Source: Priapulus caudatus (taxonomy: Eukaryota > Priapulida > Priapulimorpha > Priapulimorphida > Priapulidae). From it: 27,058 bases of DNA. Numbering within the stretch: position 1 is the stretch's first letter; the number at the start of each line of letters is the position of its first letter. Where the stretch lies: positions 48,071-75,128 of the forward strand of contig NW_014578396.1 in assembly GCF_000485595.1 (NCBI RefSeq), in the 5' to 3' direction. A program made the position numbers and the translations under genes. The notes under the pieces were generated by a model. It made no database searches and had not been told where the DNA came from. It saw only the letters and a list, made by a program, of their open reading frames with translations. This document shows, piece after piece, positions 9,801 through 20,275 of the stretch.

Positions 9801-12289
9801 TATGGGCGATGTGGATGAGTTGTTAGTCTAATATATGAGGGAATAGCTCCCTAGTCCCTTTATAACACATAGTAAAAATCGAACTCGGACTTTCAGGCCA
9901 TCGCCAGGCATGGACGCGGTTCAGTCGTCCGATTGAATTAGACTCATCACAAAAGTATCGAAATAGAAGCATGGCCAACGCAGCAAAAATGCAGGGACAA
10001 TTCGGCCATTTTGAGCAGAACAATGAAAAATTATGTCACTAACGGTGACACAGACGCTTGATTGTGATTCATGCAAAATCCACTGGCACATTACACGCGT
10101 ACACACCCCGTTGCAGCTCGGAGACGAGTTTGACCGGCAAGAATACTCATGCATGGCGAGAATTTGCTCAGACGACCACGATTCTCGTTGTAATAGTGTA
10201 GGGGTCCACCCCGGACCAAGTGCTCTCCGTGATATCGGAATCATCAACAAACGAGCGTGGGCCTAAGAGCATACACGTTTAACCGAGCTGGCTAGTCGAA
10301 GTCATTTCGCACGTAACGAATGGCCGACAGGAAACAGCAATGGCAACTAGACCGTCATGAAACAATTGCACATTTTCTTTCCCACAAAACCGATTTTGAA
10401 ATTTCAATCTTTTGAGTTTCAGACGTCTATTGGGCATACCATCTCGCGTGTGCAATGGCCATCATTGGTCTGGCACTCTTACTGACGAAATGTGCCACAC
10501 AAAATTCGAGAAAACGTGCTGCGTTTTGTAGAGGCACAGAGAAAAAGTGCGAAGATGATAGTAGAACGAATACGTTGGTGAACAAGTTGGCTTCCCTGTT
10601 ACGCACGCCTGAGCCATCCATGGAGGCATGTGGAGGTTTCACACGGAGGGCAATCGGGAGAGTCCAACGGAATTGCCAAGGAACCTTGCTGCGGACTTGC
10701 GACACGCGTCAACCGGGCGCCTGGCATATTAACAACAGCCGCCACAAGCGTACGCTGCAGCGTCATTGCAAGCGAAAGGGCCGTGCGCGAGCTGACCCGC
10801 CAAGAGGACATGTCAGTGAACTAACGGCGTCTGATAGGAACTAGATGCCGCAAAGCATGGCCGCAAGAATGTGCGAATGCAAAGTTCGGTTCATAGGTAG
10901 CACCAACTGTGCTCGAGTCACTGTCCGCGAATCGACGGAAGACCTCACGGCGTGTGTGGGGAAGCGAAGATCAGCGTCTAGGCGGAGAGAGGACGCCGAC
11001 TGGCGTCTATGGAGGCTGCTGGTCATTGTGCGAAAGCGTACGTGCCCGTAACAAGTACCAAGCACAACAACCTTGAGCGAGACTCGAAGACTACTGCTAT
11101 TCGACGCAGTGCCGACTTAAGAACCCGCAGCCGCGCCCAAAACTACGCATGCCACACAGCTCGCAGCCTCTGTAAATCTGCGACGGAAACTGCCCGGACC
11201 CTTGTGGCAGGCATGCGGGCGCATTTTCGGAACGATGAACGTGCCTCCGCCTGAGCGAGTCGAGCATGCAAGGAAATGCTAAGAAGGTTGGCCGGTGCAT
11301 TGAAATAGCGCTACACCGGACCTTAGACAGCAGGTCAAAAGACATGGAGGAATTTGGTAGATTAGCGTTATTCTGTTAAGAGCAGTGGATGGAAGATGCG
11401 CGAGTCTGCCGCCTCATGCACCCGCTGGCGGATCACTCGCCGTGTAAGAGCTGTAGAAGTTATAAGATACGCAGCAGCACGGCGTGTCGCTTACGAGGCG
11501 TACACGTCATGCGATGACGTCATAAGGTGGGTGAACACTCGGGTAGTCCTGACGAATGACTAGTAAGAGGGTCAGCTCAGTCAGCGCGGTTCCCTACAAT
11601 CTCGCGGTCGATCGTAAGTATGTCAGCTACGAAATTAAAACGAGCTTTTGTAAATCTAAAATTCAGTGAGATAACCGCTGCGTGACTATTTACCCTGCGC
11701 ATGTAGTGGTCACTCGACAGTCCTAACCCATGGGCTAAATTCCCATCAACACCTGTACTGTATTGTCATTGTCATACAAGCACGAACGTGTACGTGTAGT
11801 ATTTCTTACGCCTTGATCATTAAAAAAGAGTGGTTTCAAGTGCGTTGTACGGTTGGACGCGCGATTCATTCTAAAAGAATGTGTGACCGACCGCTGAATT
11901 GTTACCATTAGTATATTTGTTGCTACAAGATGTCAATTCGTTACATACAAGTCTACAGGGAGGGTTAATCAGAGGTTGGCTATACCAGGTATAAATCTGA
12001 ATCCTCGTTAGCCTGGGCCGGTCGGCCGGGTCGGTGGGGGCGAATTGCTAAAGCGCGCTACTGCCGAATGTTTGTACTGGAATGATGTAAGCCGCCTTTG
12101 TGACGCTTGTGATCCCGCGTCGGCGTTTCCCCGTAAGAAGTAGGGCGCTTTCTAAAAAACTGGGTCGCGCATAAAATATACGGGAGAATACGTCAGCAAA
12201 AATGAGAAAACTGGATTGTTTGAAAAGGTGGATCGTCGTTCATATCTACGGTGCTAGCACGAATAAATATTGAAGCCAACAAAGGGCGT
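9801..12289. other. Unassigned GC-richer intergenic DNA
   Basis: Only short overlapping frames on both strands with no recognisable domain, splice pattern or RNA gene. The longest (10455-10844, 129 codons) is polar, basic and looks fortuitous. CpG is frequent compared with the AT-rich DNA at 2.2-8.4 kb and beyond 21.4 kb. It may be decayed mobile-element sequence; nothing proves it. Confidence 0.3.
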
Positions 12290-12870
12290 CCTCCCACCTG
12301 CCTCAGCAAGGCAGCAGGCAGTAGCAAGCAGTAGGCCAGCGAGGCAGCAGCAGCAGTAAGACGCAGCAGCAAGCAGCAGTAAGCGTAGCAGTGAGCGGAG
12401 CAGTCAGGCAGGCATGATAAAAAATAGAGTTTATTCCCAGTGCAGTAAAATAACCCGACCAGCAGGCAGCTCAGCAGCAAGGGTGACCCGCAACATGGCG
12501 AGGTAGTTGCTCAGGCAGCAAGCTGCTCTGAGGCAGGCCGTCACCCTTGAAGTAAAAGGTAGCGCGAACTCAAGCAGAAAACGAAGAAGGCGCCAAGTAG
12601 GCAGCAAGCTCAGGCTCGAGGGCAACGGCGAGAATCTAGTATGTCCGTAGTAAGTGAGTAAGAAAGCCTCTGCAAGGTCGGCAGCAGACATAGCAGAGGG
12701 CGAGAACGCCAAATAAGTAGGAGTCAGGCGAGTATGAGCATGCAGTGAGTAAGTAGTAGCAGCAGGCAGTTCACGCAGCAGCAGGCAGTAGTAGTATTAG
12801 TAGGGCAGTAGCGAGCCAGTAGTAGCTAGTAGCAGCAGCAGGCAGCAGCAGCAGGCAGCAGCGCACGCCG
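12290..12870. repeat. Degenerate GCA/CAG- and TAG-rich tract
   Basis: About 580 bp built from imperfect GCA, CAG, GTA and TAG units (runs such as GCAGCAGCAGCAG near 12348 and 12832), interrupted by more ordinary sequence. No long open frame reads through it as polyglutamine; the TAG units break the CAG frame. It looks like an old trinucleotide microsatellite expansion. Confidence 0.6.
12479..12548. repeat. Inverted repeat (9-bp arms, ~52-bp loop)
   Basis: AAGGGTGAC at 12479-12487 pairs with GTCACCCTT at 12540-12548; the loop holds a further GCAGCAAGCTGC self-complementary stretch. It could be a small hairpin or chance in a repetitive tract. Confidence 0.35.
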
Positions 12871-13216
12871 CGCCGCAGGTGGCACATTGGCATCAAACTG
12901 ATCACAAACACGCGGCGGCCGATAAACACCACGGCCAGCGCCCGCGCCCTTGCGGCTGCGGGCGTGTGGTCGTGTGAGTACGGACCTAGTACTCCTGGGC
13001 GTCTCGATCTGAATCCTTAATCTGCACATCGCTCCGTGACTATTACATCACAAGCGAGTCATCAGCAAGACGAGCCCCGATGCACTATAGCACGATACGA
13101 AAGATCCAGAGCGACGAAGCTAGAGAAAGGTACGGTCTTATATATGCGCAACCAAGATCGTATCAAGCACTAACAAATATTGAACCGGGATAGAATGATA
13201 CGCCAAGAGGAATGAG
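12871..13216. other. Nothing identifiable
   Basis: GC-rich at first (12871-12970), then mixed composition. No gene, repeat pair or signal was recognised, except that GCGGCCGATAA (near 12914) recurs near 13319. Confidence 0.3.
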
Positions 13217-13938
13217 GTGGATAAAAAGAGTGAAGCATGCGGAAATAGCGACCACGAAGTCGAAGCGGACGGATGGCCGAATAGGAGTTTATATGAGATA
13301 TTTGCAGCACGAGCCCCGGCGGCCGATAAGCCAACCGATGTGCAGCGCGAGCGACGAGCTAACGAAACTTACGATGTGCGAACTCGTAGCCTGACCGGAG
13401 CTGGCATGGCGGAGGGAGCGAGGAACACGAAGCTCACGGGCGACACGAGGATGGCTGATGAAGAAGAGAGGGTCGGATGGTGCGAGGAGGAGAGCGGGCC
13501 GATGAAGGCGCATGTTTCTTCGCTCATTTGTGGGCACGGCAGAGCCCTTTGGGACAGCGAGTTACCTGCCGAGGGGACTCGCAGCCGACCCGCGGAGCGG
13601 ACCGCCGCAGTCCTCGTGAGACTGGAAAGGTTGGATTCGCTGATCGCTTCAGTCAGGCGCGACGCTTGCGAAAACACCGTTTCCAAACACGAGGCAACAA
13701 GAATTGACAGCCATCAAAAACAGTACGTACTAAAGAAGTAAATCCCCAAGTAGCGCCCCGCAAAGCGCCATTCACTGGGCAAATTATTCATCCTCAAGCA
13801 GAGGCGGTCGCCGCGGCAGACGGCGCCGATGAAGTGGAGTTCGTTAGCGGGAGGCAGGTGGAGCACGTTGTGACCGGAAGCCGGATTCAGGCGAAGAAGT
13901 ACACTGCAGACGGAGAGCATAAGCGCAACCGCATTTAA
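13217..13938 (+). pseudogene. Unknown polar protein, two overlapping frames (decayed)
   Basis: An ATG-started frame of 174 codons (13217-13741, frame 2) is followed by a second open stretch in frame 1 (13708-13938) that overlaps it by 34 bases. Together they give ~700 bp with little stop interruption in DNA where most frames close quickly, suggesting one former coding region split by an indel near 13708-13741. The product would be hydrophilic, rich in R, E, A and D, without cysteine pattern, membrane segment or recognisable motif. It sits just upstream of the decayed LTR element and may be unrelated to it. Function unknown; chance openness in GC-rich DNA remains possible. Confidence 0.3.
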
Positions 13939-13969
13939 GAACATGCAACGACAGCAGCTACAGAGACAA

Positions 13970-14222
13970 ATGCGGTGTTATGCAGAAAGGTCAAATACAC
14001 GCAGCGCGATAACCAGAGGCGGAGAGATACACTTTGGTGCAGTAACAGTTTTGTGAGCTGACGGCGTTATGAAGTGGCTGTCGTACCGTTGCTGGTCGTT
14101 CTAATAAACTCAGGTTCCTCTACTACGTTATACGAAGAGACTTTGTCGTGCATTACCTGGCGCGTCATCATTCAAAGCTAGTGCTACGTCATTCACGGGA
14201 ACCTACTTATCATCATAGACAC
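13970..14222 (+). repeat. 5' LTR of the decayed Gypsy element (start approximate)
   Basis: From about 14030 it aligns with 19030-19218: shared blocks include TGTGAGCTG, GACGGCGTTATGA, GTGGCTGT, ACTTTGTCGT, GCGTCATCATT and CTACTTAT. An AATAAA at 14103-14108 could be the LTR poly(A) signal. Divergence is strong, with many indels. The segment 13970-14030 aligns poorly. Confidence 0.55.
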
Positions 14223-14240
14223 TGGTGGCAGCGGATTCAT
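14223..14240 (+). promoter_or_regulatory. tRNA primer-binding-like site
   Basis: TGGTGGCAGCGGATTC directly follows the inferred LTR end; a TGG-started sequence complementary to a tRNA 3' end (CCA) is expected here. The tRNA was not identified. Confidence 0.45.
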
Positions 14241-14415
14241 CGAACGCATAGTCTAAGCGGTATACCACGCAGAGCGACGTCAAGTCGAAGTCACACGATA
14301 TCTGGCACGCATTCGCTGAGGAACGCGAGTCAAACGCAAATTTTAAACTGAATTTTTTTTTACCTTTTAATACGTAACAAGGAGTTAACTGACTGGTCAG
14401 ACAGTGTAGCACAAA

Positions 14416-15182
14416 ATGGCTAGCGAGTCATCGCTACGTGCGAAGCTCTCAACAAGTTCAATCGCGTTAGAGGCAGATGAAAAGCTCAGTATTGGTCTGG
14501 GGGCGGCGAGCGCTAAAACTGATGAAGGTTACCCCGTAAGACGTCAAGGCAGCGATCCAGAGTGGTCACTAATCGACCATGAGTTGGGCGAAGTCGGTAG
14601 ATAAGTTTTCGTCCCGTCTTCCACTTAAGAAACAGTGCGTGCATTTCCAGAGATGTCGCAGAATAGTGCTAGATTGCTGGACGTGAACATTTCCTACCGA
14701 CTGCGCACGGTGATATCAGACGTTTTGTCTTGGCGATAAAAGTCCAATGCAGTTACTATGGCATGCCAGAGTGGACACGTTCGCAGTTCACTGAGAAGGC
14801 GACCGGACGCGAGATGCCGAAGTATGGCACAGGTTTCACCCACAAGCGAATTACATCAAAGGAGCTAACGTGTCAGGATGCGGTGAAACACGGACATACA
14901 AAGCGAGCAATGCCGTTATATGCTGTTGGTGTAAGCGGGAATGCATTCCCACGGTCGCTCCTATCCACGGAGACTGCGCACCAGGAAAACCAAAGTGGGG
15001 TTCGGAGAGGGTCCATTCCCCGAACACGCCGTACCACAAACCAGTGTAGGACATTCGAGGTAGAACGGACAGAACACGTCAGAAAAGCACGGCCGGTCAG
15101 GATACTGCTCTCACGGGATGTGGTAGAACGGACAGGCCGTACACAGAGTGACATTGGATTCAGGGCTCATCTCGATTGTTAG
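14416..15182 (+). pseudogene. gag: gag remnant of the decayed Gypsy element
   Basis: A frame starts with ATG at 14416 (62 codons, to 14604) about 190 bp after the primer site, where gag should start. A second frame (14730-15182) includes T-C-Q-D-A-V-K-H-G-H-T-K-R-A-M-P, which resembles a broken CCHC zinc knuckle with some cysteines lost. Assignment rests mainly on position between the LTR and the reverse transcriptase remnant. Confidence 0.35.
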
Positions 15183-15759
15183 TCGACTGTTTATCAGTAA
15201 CGCGAGCACTGTCTCTTCAGCTGTACGATTGATGGCGATGAAGGGCTCAACTTGATCGGGCTACATTTGTGGCTACGTACAGCTTGAAGGTTTGAGTGTT
15301 CACCATACGTTCGCAACGTATATTATATAAAGGTGTATGTTTAGCTCGGTTGGCGGATTTTCTAAGGGAACATGAAGTGAGTTAAACTTCGGTCTAGCAG
15401 CGGCGGTCTGTAAAAGGGGTAAGTTATGGCATTTTGCTAGTCGGGGTTGTTGACGTTAAACTGGCCCAGTTTTCGTGCAAGAAGTTAATCTTCGGCGGCT
15501 GGCATTTAAGCATTGAAGTTGGTTGAATGTTCTGATCGCGCTATTGAGGAATGTTTTACCTATGTACAGAAGATCGTTTGGGAGAGTAATCGCGAGTTAG
15601 ACTGCACAAATCGAGTTAAAGTCAGATATTAAGTCCGTTAGAGACGCAGGCCCTATAAGTGCGCTCATGGCACGAGCGTAAGGAGATGGAATAATCAAAA
15701 ATCCAGAGTTTATTTGAAGCAAAAACGTCATACGTCGCGTGCGAGTCATCAGTTGCAGC

Positions 15760-16287
15760 GCACCGTGCATGTAGTAGATAAGAATGTGGCGGGAAACGCC
15801 TAGTAATAGATTACGGCAGTTTAAATGCAGGACGAAGTCCGCGGGTTGATTGCATACTGCCGAAACCGGAAGAGTGTGTCAATACGTTACGAGGTTGCAG
15901 AAGTAATTTACAGTTTTTAGATCGCGGCTCAAGGTTATCATAGACAGCAGTTGCAACAGAAGACTCTAGAAGAAACAGCGTTGTTGTATATACGGGAGAG
16001 CAATATTGTTACGATCAATGCCTTATGGGTTAAGTGGTGCACGTACACATATCAAGATGTTTGTAGAATGCGGCTTGCTCAAGACTTACGTAAGGAACAG
16101 GTGGCAGATACCTAGATGGACACCATTTATTGCGAGGCACGACTTTAGAGTTATTGTCACTACGATTGGCAGAAAACACTACAGAAAAGTGCGAGATTCG
16201 GGAGATATCTTAAACACTGAAAAATGTTATTTTCTCAGCACGCTGAAGTGTGTTACTTGGTCACCGAATATTCAGAGGGAGGCGTAA
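15760..16287 (+). pseudogene. pol: Reverse transcriptase remnant
   Basis: At 15800-15829 one frame reads LVIDYGSLNA, matching the 'VIDYRALN' block of Gypsy reverse transcriptases. In another frame, 16018-16050 reads MPYGLSGA, the 'MPFGLSGAP' block, and 16195-16260 reads SGDILNTEKCYFLSTLKCVTW, matching the region before 'YLGH'. The catalytic YVDD/YLDD box that should lie between the last two is not recognisable. Multiple frameshifts. Confidence 0.65.
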
Positions 16288-16743
16288 AATGGATGTGGGG
16301 AAGTTAGGAGCAGATTCGCAAATATCCCGACCTGTGAGCAAGAGCGGAGTTTGAAGAGATTTTTGGCTTCGCGAATAACTATACGAAATTCCGTTCCAGA
16401 GTTTGCCGAGTTGACGGCATGACTGTTTGACCCTGAACAAGAATGATGGGCTAAGGTTGGCAATGGGACAGAGGCACCGTTACAGTTTGATAATATTTGA
16501 TGGAAGTGTTTATGTACGGACAAGGTATTGAGTCTTTCCTAACTTCAGGCGACGCATTTATGTACACACAGACAGCATCTGATTCGTGCCGCACTAGCGG
16601 GTGTGTTGTCACAGTACGAGGCTGATGGAGATGGACATTCGCGAAGCCAGTTGCATTCATCTCAAAGAGCTGAGGACACAGAAAGGAGAATTAGTCTACG
16701 ATTGAGAAGGAGCATATGCCATCTACTGTCATTACTGCCCAGT

Positions 16744-16880
16744 TTTCGATATATCTGTTGGGTGCGGGAGAAATTCACCTTGAAGTGTGATCATAAACGC
16801 ACTACGTATATCGAGACTTGAGTCCAGTACGCATGCAAAAATGGCACGTTTTGGTGGTTAGTCAGTTGCAGCCCTATATT
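16744..16880 (+). pseudogene. pol: RNase H remnant
   Basis: FRYICWVREKFTLKCDHK (from 16744) matches the conserved 'F..YL.GR.F.L.TDHK' segment of Gypsy RNase H. After a stop near 16819 a short stretch 'CKNGTFWWLVS' may continue the 'R...RW...L' region. Confidence 0.6.
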
Positions 16881-17028
16881 TTGATATTAGCTATGATTCG
16901 CCGCCAAGAAAAGTGCGATGATCTGATAGCACTGAAGTGCGGATACCCGAAGGCGATACAAGAATGCTGGCTGATAAAGCTGTCCAATCTGGAAGTCGTC
17001 TGCTACTCAGGATGAACGAGATAAACAA

Positions 17029-17160
17029 GATCTGACTGTCTGTGAAAGGTGCGCAGCAGCGCAGGACTGCTGTTTAGCAGCTGAAGTAGATCGTAGTAGA
17101 GGGCAGAGCCGCTCTGTGAATAGTATTCAGGTTGTGATACAGCAGGGAACAATTGGTAGT
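17029..17160 (+). pseudogene. pol: Integrase zinc-binding remnant
   Basis: One frame reads D-L-T-V-C-E-R-C-A-A-A-Q, like the C-x2-C half of the HHCC zinc site of integrase (V...C..C...K). The histidine half was not found. Position between RNase H and integrase core traces supports the call. Confidence 0.35.
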
Positions 17161-17996
17161 CAGATGATAATGTTCGCAACAATGCGTATTAAAGCAGAGT
17201 GTTGAATGCTGGAACGGAGACAGTCAATACCGTATTGGTCCCAGCGAACAGTGGAGCAAAGTCAGGAAACAATCATTTTGTTCAGGTTACAGTTGATTTG
17301 TGGTGGTGCATTTTGGGGTAGAAAAAACGGAAGAGATCAGTTAAGCGAACAGATTTGTCTGGGTATGGCAATTGTTTTTTTCTTACTAGCGATATCAAAA
17401 AAGAATGCTGAAAGAAGTGGTGCAATTTGCGCGCATGACTAAGAGTATCGACAAACCAAACCCACATGCGGAGTGAGGCCACTAGATCATGAGTCAAAGC
17501 CGTTTGAGCAGAGTAGTGAGCTTTTGATATATTGATCTTTGTAATGTGGGTTCCCCGGAACAGGACATAGCATCTGCTAGTAGTAGAAGGATGCATTCTC
17601 GAGTATGCAAAGCGTACCCATATATAAAGACTGTACAGTCATTTAACTAGGTGGCAAGGGTTTTTCCGTGAACAATTGGATATGCAAATACCTGCAGTAC
17701 GCGGCATGGAAGCTAGCAGCTCGCGATGCGAGGTGCAAAGCTTTACGTCTGGCACCATTGACTGGAAGTGTAAAATAGTTTGCTAGGAATTACGCAATGA
17801 CATATATCACATGGAACCCGTCGAGTAATGCATGTTACGCCACACTGAATGTCATCCATCTTGCACCTGCTCAGAGCATAATGTGAACTCAGATAGGGTC
17901 GGATTGGGAGGGAGTGGATAGAATGTTGACGCATTTAATTATAACACGCCAATCCACGCGTCTACTAACAAAGTCTCCCGGTATTAGCGGCTATGT

Positions 17997-18445
17997 CGTC
18001 AGGAGCCGAATTTGCCTGTCGACGTTCCTCTGATCCGTCCCCTAGCAGAAAGCTGCAACAAAAACAAATTCAGCGTAGCCGAAAGAAGAGCCCTGATGGG
18101 AGGAGCTGGCTCTCAGACGTACAGAATGGAAGTTGTCAGAAACACAGAGAAGCGAGCAGGAGAGACAGTCATTCGCACTGCACAGAGGGAGGAAGCGTCC
18201 ATTGAGAGTTGGTAGCTATGTTCTTTTTTGTGAGAAACGCAAAGCCGAAATCAACCTGGAAAAGAAAACTTCAACTGCAGTATAAGTGGATTGGTCCTAT
18301 AAGTGTTTATGAAAGAAGTCAGACTTGGCTTATGAGTATTGATCGGCGAATCCAAAATGGTTTACAGTGCATCGTTAGACATTTGAAAGTGTGCTTATCA
18401 GTCAGGCCAGAAAATACACGAGAGATACGGAACGTGTCAAAGTAA
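17997..18445 (+). pseudogene. pol: Integrase core end and C-terminal module remnant
   Basis: Around 17997-18045 one frame reads RQEPNLPVDV, the 'GREPRLPVD' signature just after the integrase core. From 18209 another frame contains KPKSTWKRKLQLQYKWIGP and a later C-I-V-R-H-L-K, matching the GPY/F C-terminal module ('KLQ.KW.GPF.V...VHV..LK'). Frame changes and loss of the DDE region show decay. From 18446 to about 18960 nothing further is recognised. Confidence 0.6.
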
Positions 18446-18959
18446 CGTGATCCCATTGTTTGGTCTAACGAGGATGACCGGTACTTATTGAGGGCCAAGT
18501 GAGAAGTGCTAGTACGTTCGAAGTGGTACACGACAGAGGGAAGTGGTACAAGAAGAGGAGAGAGTGGTAGAATTAAGGACATGCAAAGGGACGAAGTGAT
18601 AGTTAGATGGCCACATGAGAGGGACTGGACGTGAAATAGGGCCAATGAAAACGTTACAAGACCAGGCGCGCATATCTAGAAACCAAATTAAAGTTATGGT
18701 CAGTGAGAATGAGTACACATATATTATGCTAGCGTAGTACGTATCACTGGAATAATCAGGTACTTCCGTTTGTAGACAGTATACTTGGAGTTAAATATTG
18801 TGTAGCGTATCATCGTGTGTCAGTGAAGTCATAGTCGAGGCGTTTGTGGAAGAAGTTAGGAGCGTGGTGGTTATTAGTGTTCGGAAAGGAGATGTCATGA
18901 GGCATGTCGAGTTGGGTAGGGGTAAAGGTTAGGACTGATAGGGCGGCGCGGAGTAGGTG

Positions 18960-19218
18960 GGTATTGCGGCGGCCCATGAGAGATTATACGGCTGGGAGGA
19001 GACAGGACGGGATGCCGAGGAGCGGATGGGAGGAGGAATACGCTTTGTGGTAAGGATGTGTGAGCTGGGACGGCGTTATGACGGTGGCTGTTTCGTAGGG
19101 CCGTTGCTGTTGCACGTTACTCTACGTTCTCAGGAGAACTTTGTCGTCATAACTCTGTCAGCGTCATCATTTAAACTAGTGCCCTACGTCTATTAACACG
19201 GCACACTACTTATTAGAC
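18960..19218 (+). repeat. 3' LTR of the decayed Gypsy element (start approximate)
   Basis: It aligns with the 5' LTR from about 19030 to 19218 (blocks listed there). It is preceded by a G/A-rich stretch (18900-18960) that could include the polypurine tract. The end is placed at the TTATTAGAC match near 19211-19219. Confidence 0.5.
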
Positions 19219-19228
19219 GTGGGCGTAA

Positions 19229-19345
19229 GGAATAAAGGACGAAAGATTGTTGGATTGGAATAAAGACGAGAAGATTGTTGGACACGTACCAATCGAACTA
19301 TCCAAGATTTTTCATAAGTTTTTGTCAGAGCATGGGAATTTGCAG
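19229..19345 (+). pseudogene. HIRAN-like exon fragment
   Basis: In frame 2 the stretch 19262-19345 reads KDEKIVGHVPIELSKIF followed by a phenylalanine/leucine helix and GNLQ. 'IVGHVP.E(I/L)S..F..FL' is a motif I recognise from HIRAN-like domains of dispersed invertebrate genes. The open frame ends at CAG followed by GTACAT, a usable splice donor in phase 0. It may be an exon or a stray repeat copy; a 14-bp near-duplication (AGATTGTTGGA twice) precedes it. Confidence 0.35.
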
Positions 19346-20275
19346 GTACATCGATCATCTTTCATTTCACTGCATCTGTGATCTTTGTAGAGTATGATCG
19401 TCGTGTATACGCATGTTCACATGATCATCTGCTTTGCTACACGGGGAAGGTAGACACACACGTGTCGTACCGAATTCTCATGGGGTTGGCCGGTCGCACA
19501 TACCTCACGCCACGCGATGTGTCGTCATTATCAGATATAGTAGAGCTCTTACATGTGACGCACATCCAGCATGATCAAGCATATTTCCCATGCGCTAAGT
19601 TAGTTGATGGGCTCTGTCAGGCATATTTCCTGATGCACGCGGACGTCGATGGCCCATCGAACGACTTGATGCTGCGTCAAGTGGTAGCTGAGTGTCGCGA
19701 TGATCCAGTGCTTGATCGATTTCAGAAGTCTCTATCTGAAACACTGCGTACATTAACTGCTCCAGCTCTCATTGAGGCGTCATGCTTCGGGAAGATCTCA
19801 GGGCATCCATCAGTAGACGTTGAACAGCTCTACAATCGAACGACTAACGATCGACGCGCCGACTCCAACCTCGTAAGACTGTCAGTGCACGCCTTGAAGG
19901 AGAAGTATGTCAGCGGATACATTCTCCGCCATAAACGGTGGCCACCACTACTTCCTGGATCTAGTCCCAATGTTCTGGCACTAGCTAATTCAGATGCGTT
20001 ACCGGATGGAGCAGAAGCGGCGAGACTTAATGTGCGATTGACACATACTGACTGGGACACTGTTGATTTTGCACCAACACGTGCATTGCAAGGGGTAACA
20101 TCGCTCCTCCCCTTTATCAAGGATCGTACGATCTCCTTGGATCGCAATGACCTCTTCTCATCGTTCGCCCATGACACTTTGAAAGTGACGTATACGGAGG
20201 TGGAGCAGCTGACATCTCGCCAAGCGTATGAGAGGTCGGCGCTAGTATTGTATGTCTTGAGTTTCGTGAATTCTT
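19318..20275 (+). pseudogene. L: Endogenous viral L polymerase fragment, 5' part
   Basis: Derived from the large polymerase of a monopartite negative-strand RNA virus (Mononegavirales/chuvirus-like). Recognised blocks: R-V-Y-A-C-S-H-D-H-L-L-C and D-T-H-V-S-Y near the start (~19393-19470); ISGHPSVD (~19798-19820), the conserved '(W)GHP.vD' block of L proteins; a YILRH...WPP block (~19918-19944); and FIKDRTISL (~20113-20140). No methionine fits a natural L start and the frame is open from 19318, so the viral N-terminus is absent or cut. Homology seems to start near 19378. It ends at TAG after a single-base frameshift within about 20262-20270 and continues in frame 3. Confidence 0.7.

Larger units (their letters stand above)
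13970..19218 (+). mobile_element. Heavily decayed Ty3/Gypsy LTR retrotransposon, ~5.2 kb
   Basis: Two diverged direct repeats ~5 kb apart bound internal DNA with Gypsy-order fragments: gag-like start (14416), weak zinc-knuckle trace (~14870-14920), reverse transcriptase (15760-16287), RNase H (16744-16880), integrase zinc site (~17029), end of integrase core (~17997-18045) and integrase C-terminal module (18209-18445). Every domain is broken by stops and frameshifts, so this is an old, dead copy. The outer limits are approximate, since the LTR starts could not be fixed exactly. Confidence 0.65.

Noticed and set aside
9823-10250. Possible tRNA-like B box on the minus strand and a minus-strand 109-codon frame
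   Set aside because: No cloverleaf could be formed and no recognisable protein motif is present.
10455-10844. 129-codon plus-strand frame
   Set aside because: Overlapped by similar-sized frames on the other strand, no domain or splice context; likely fortuitous.
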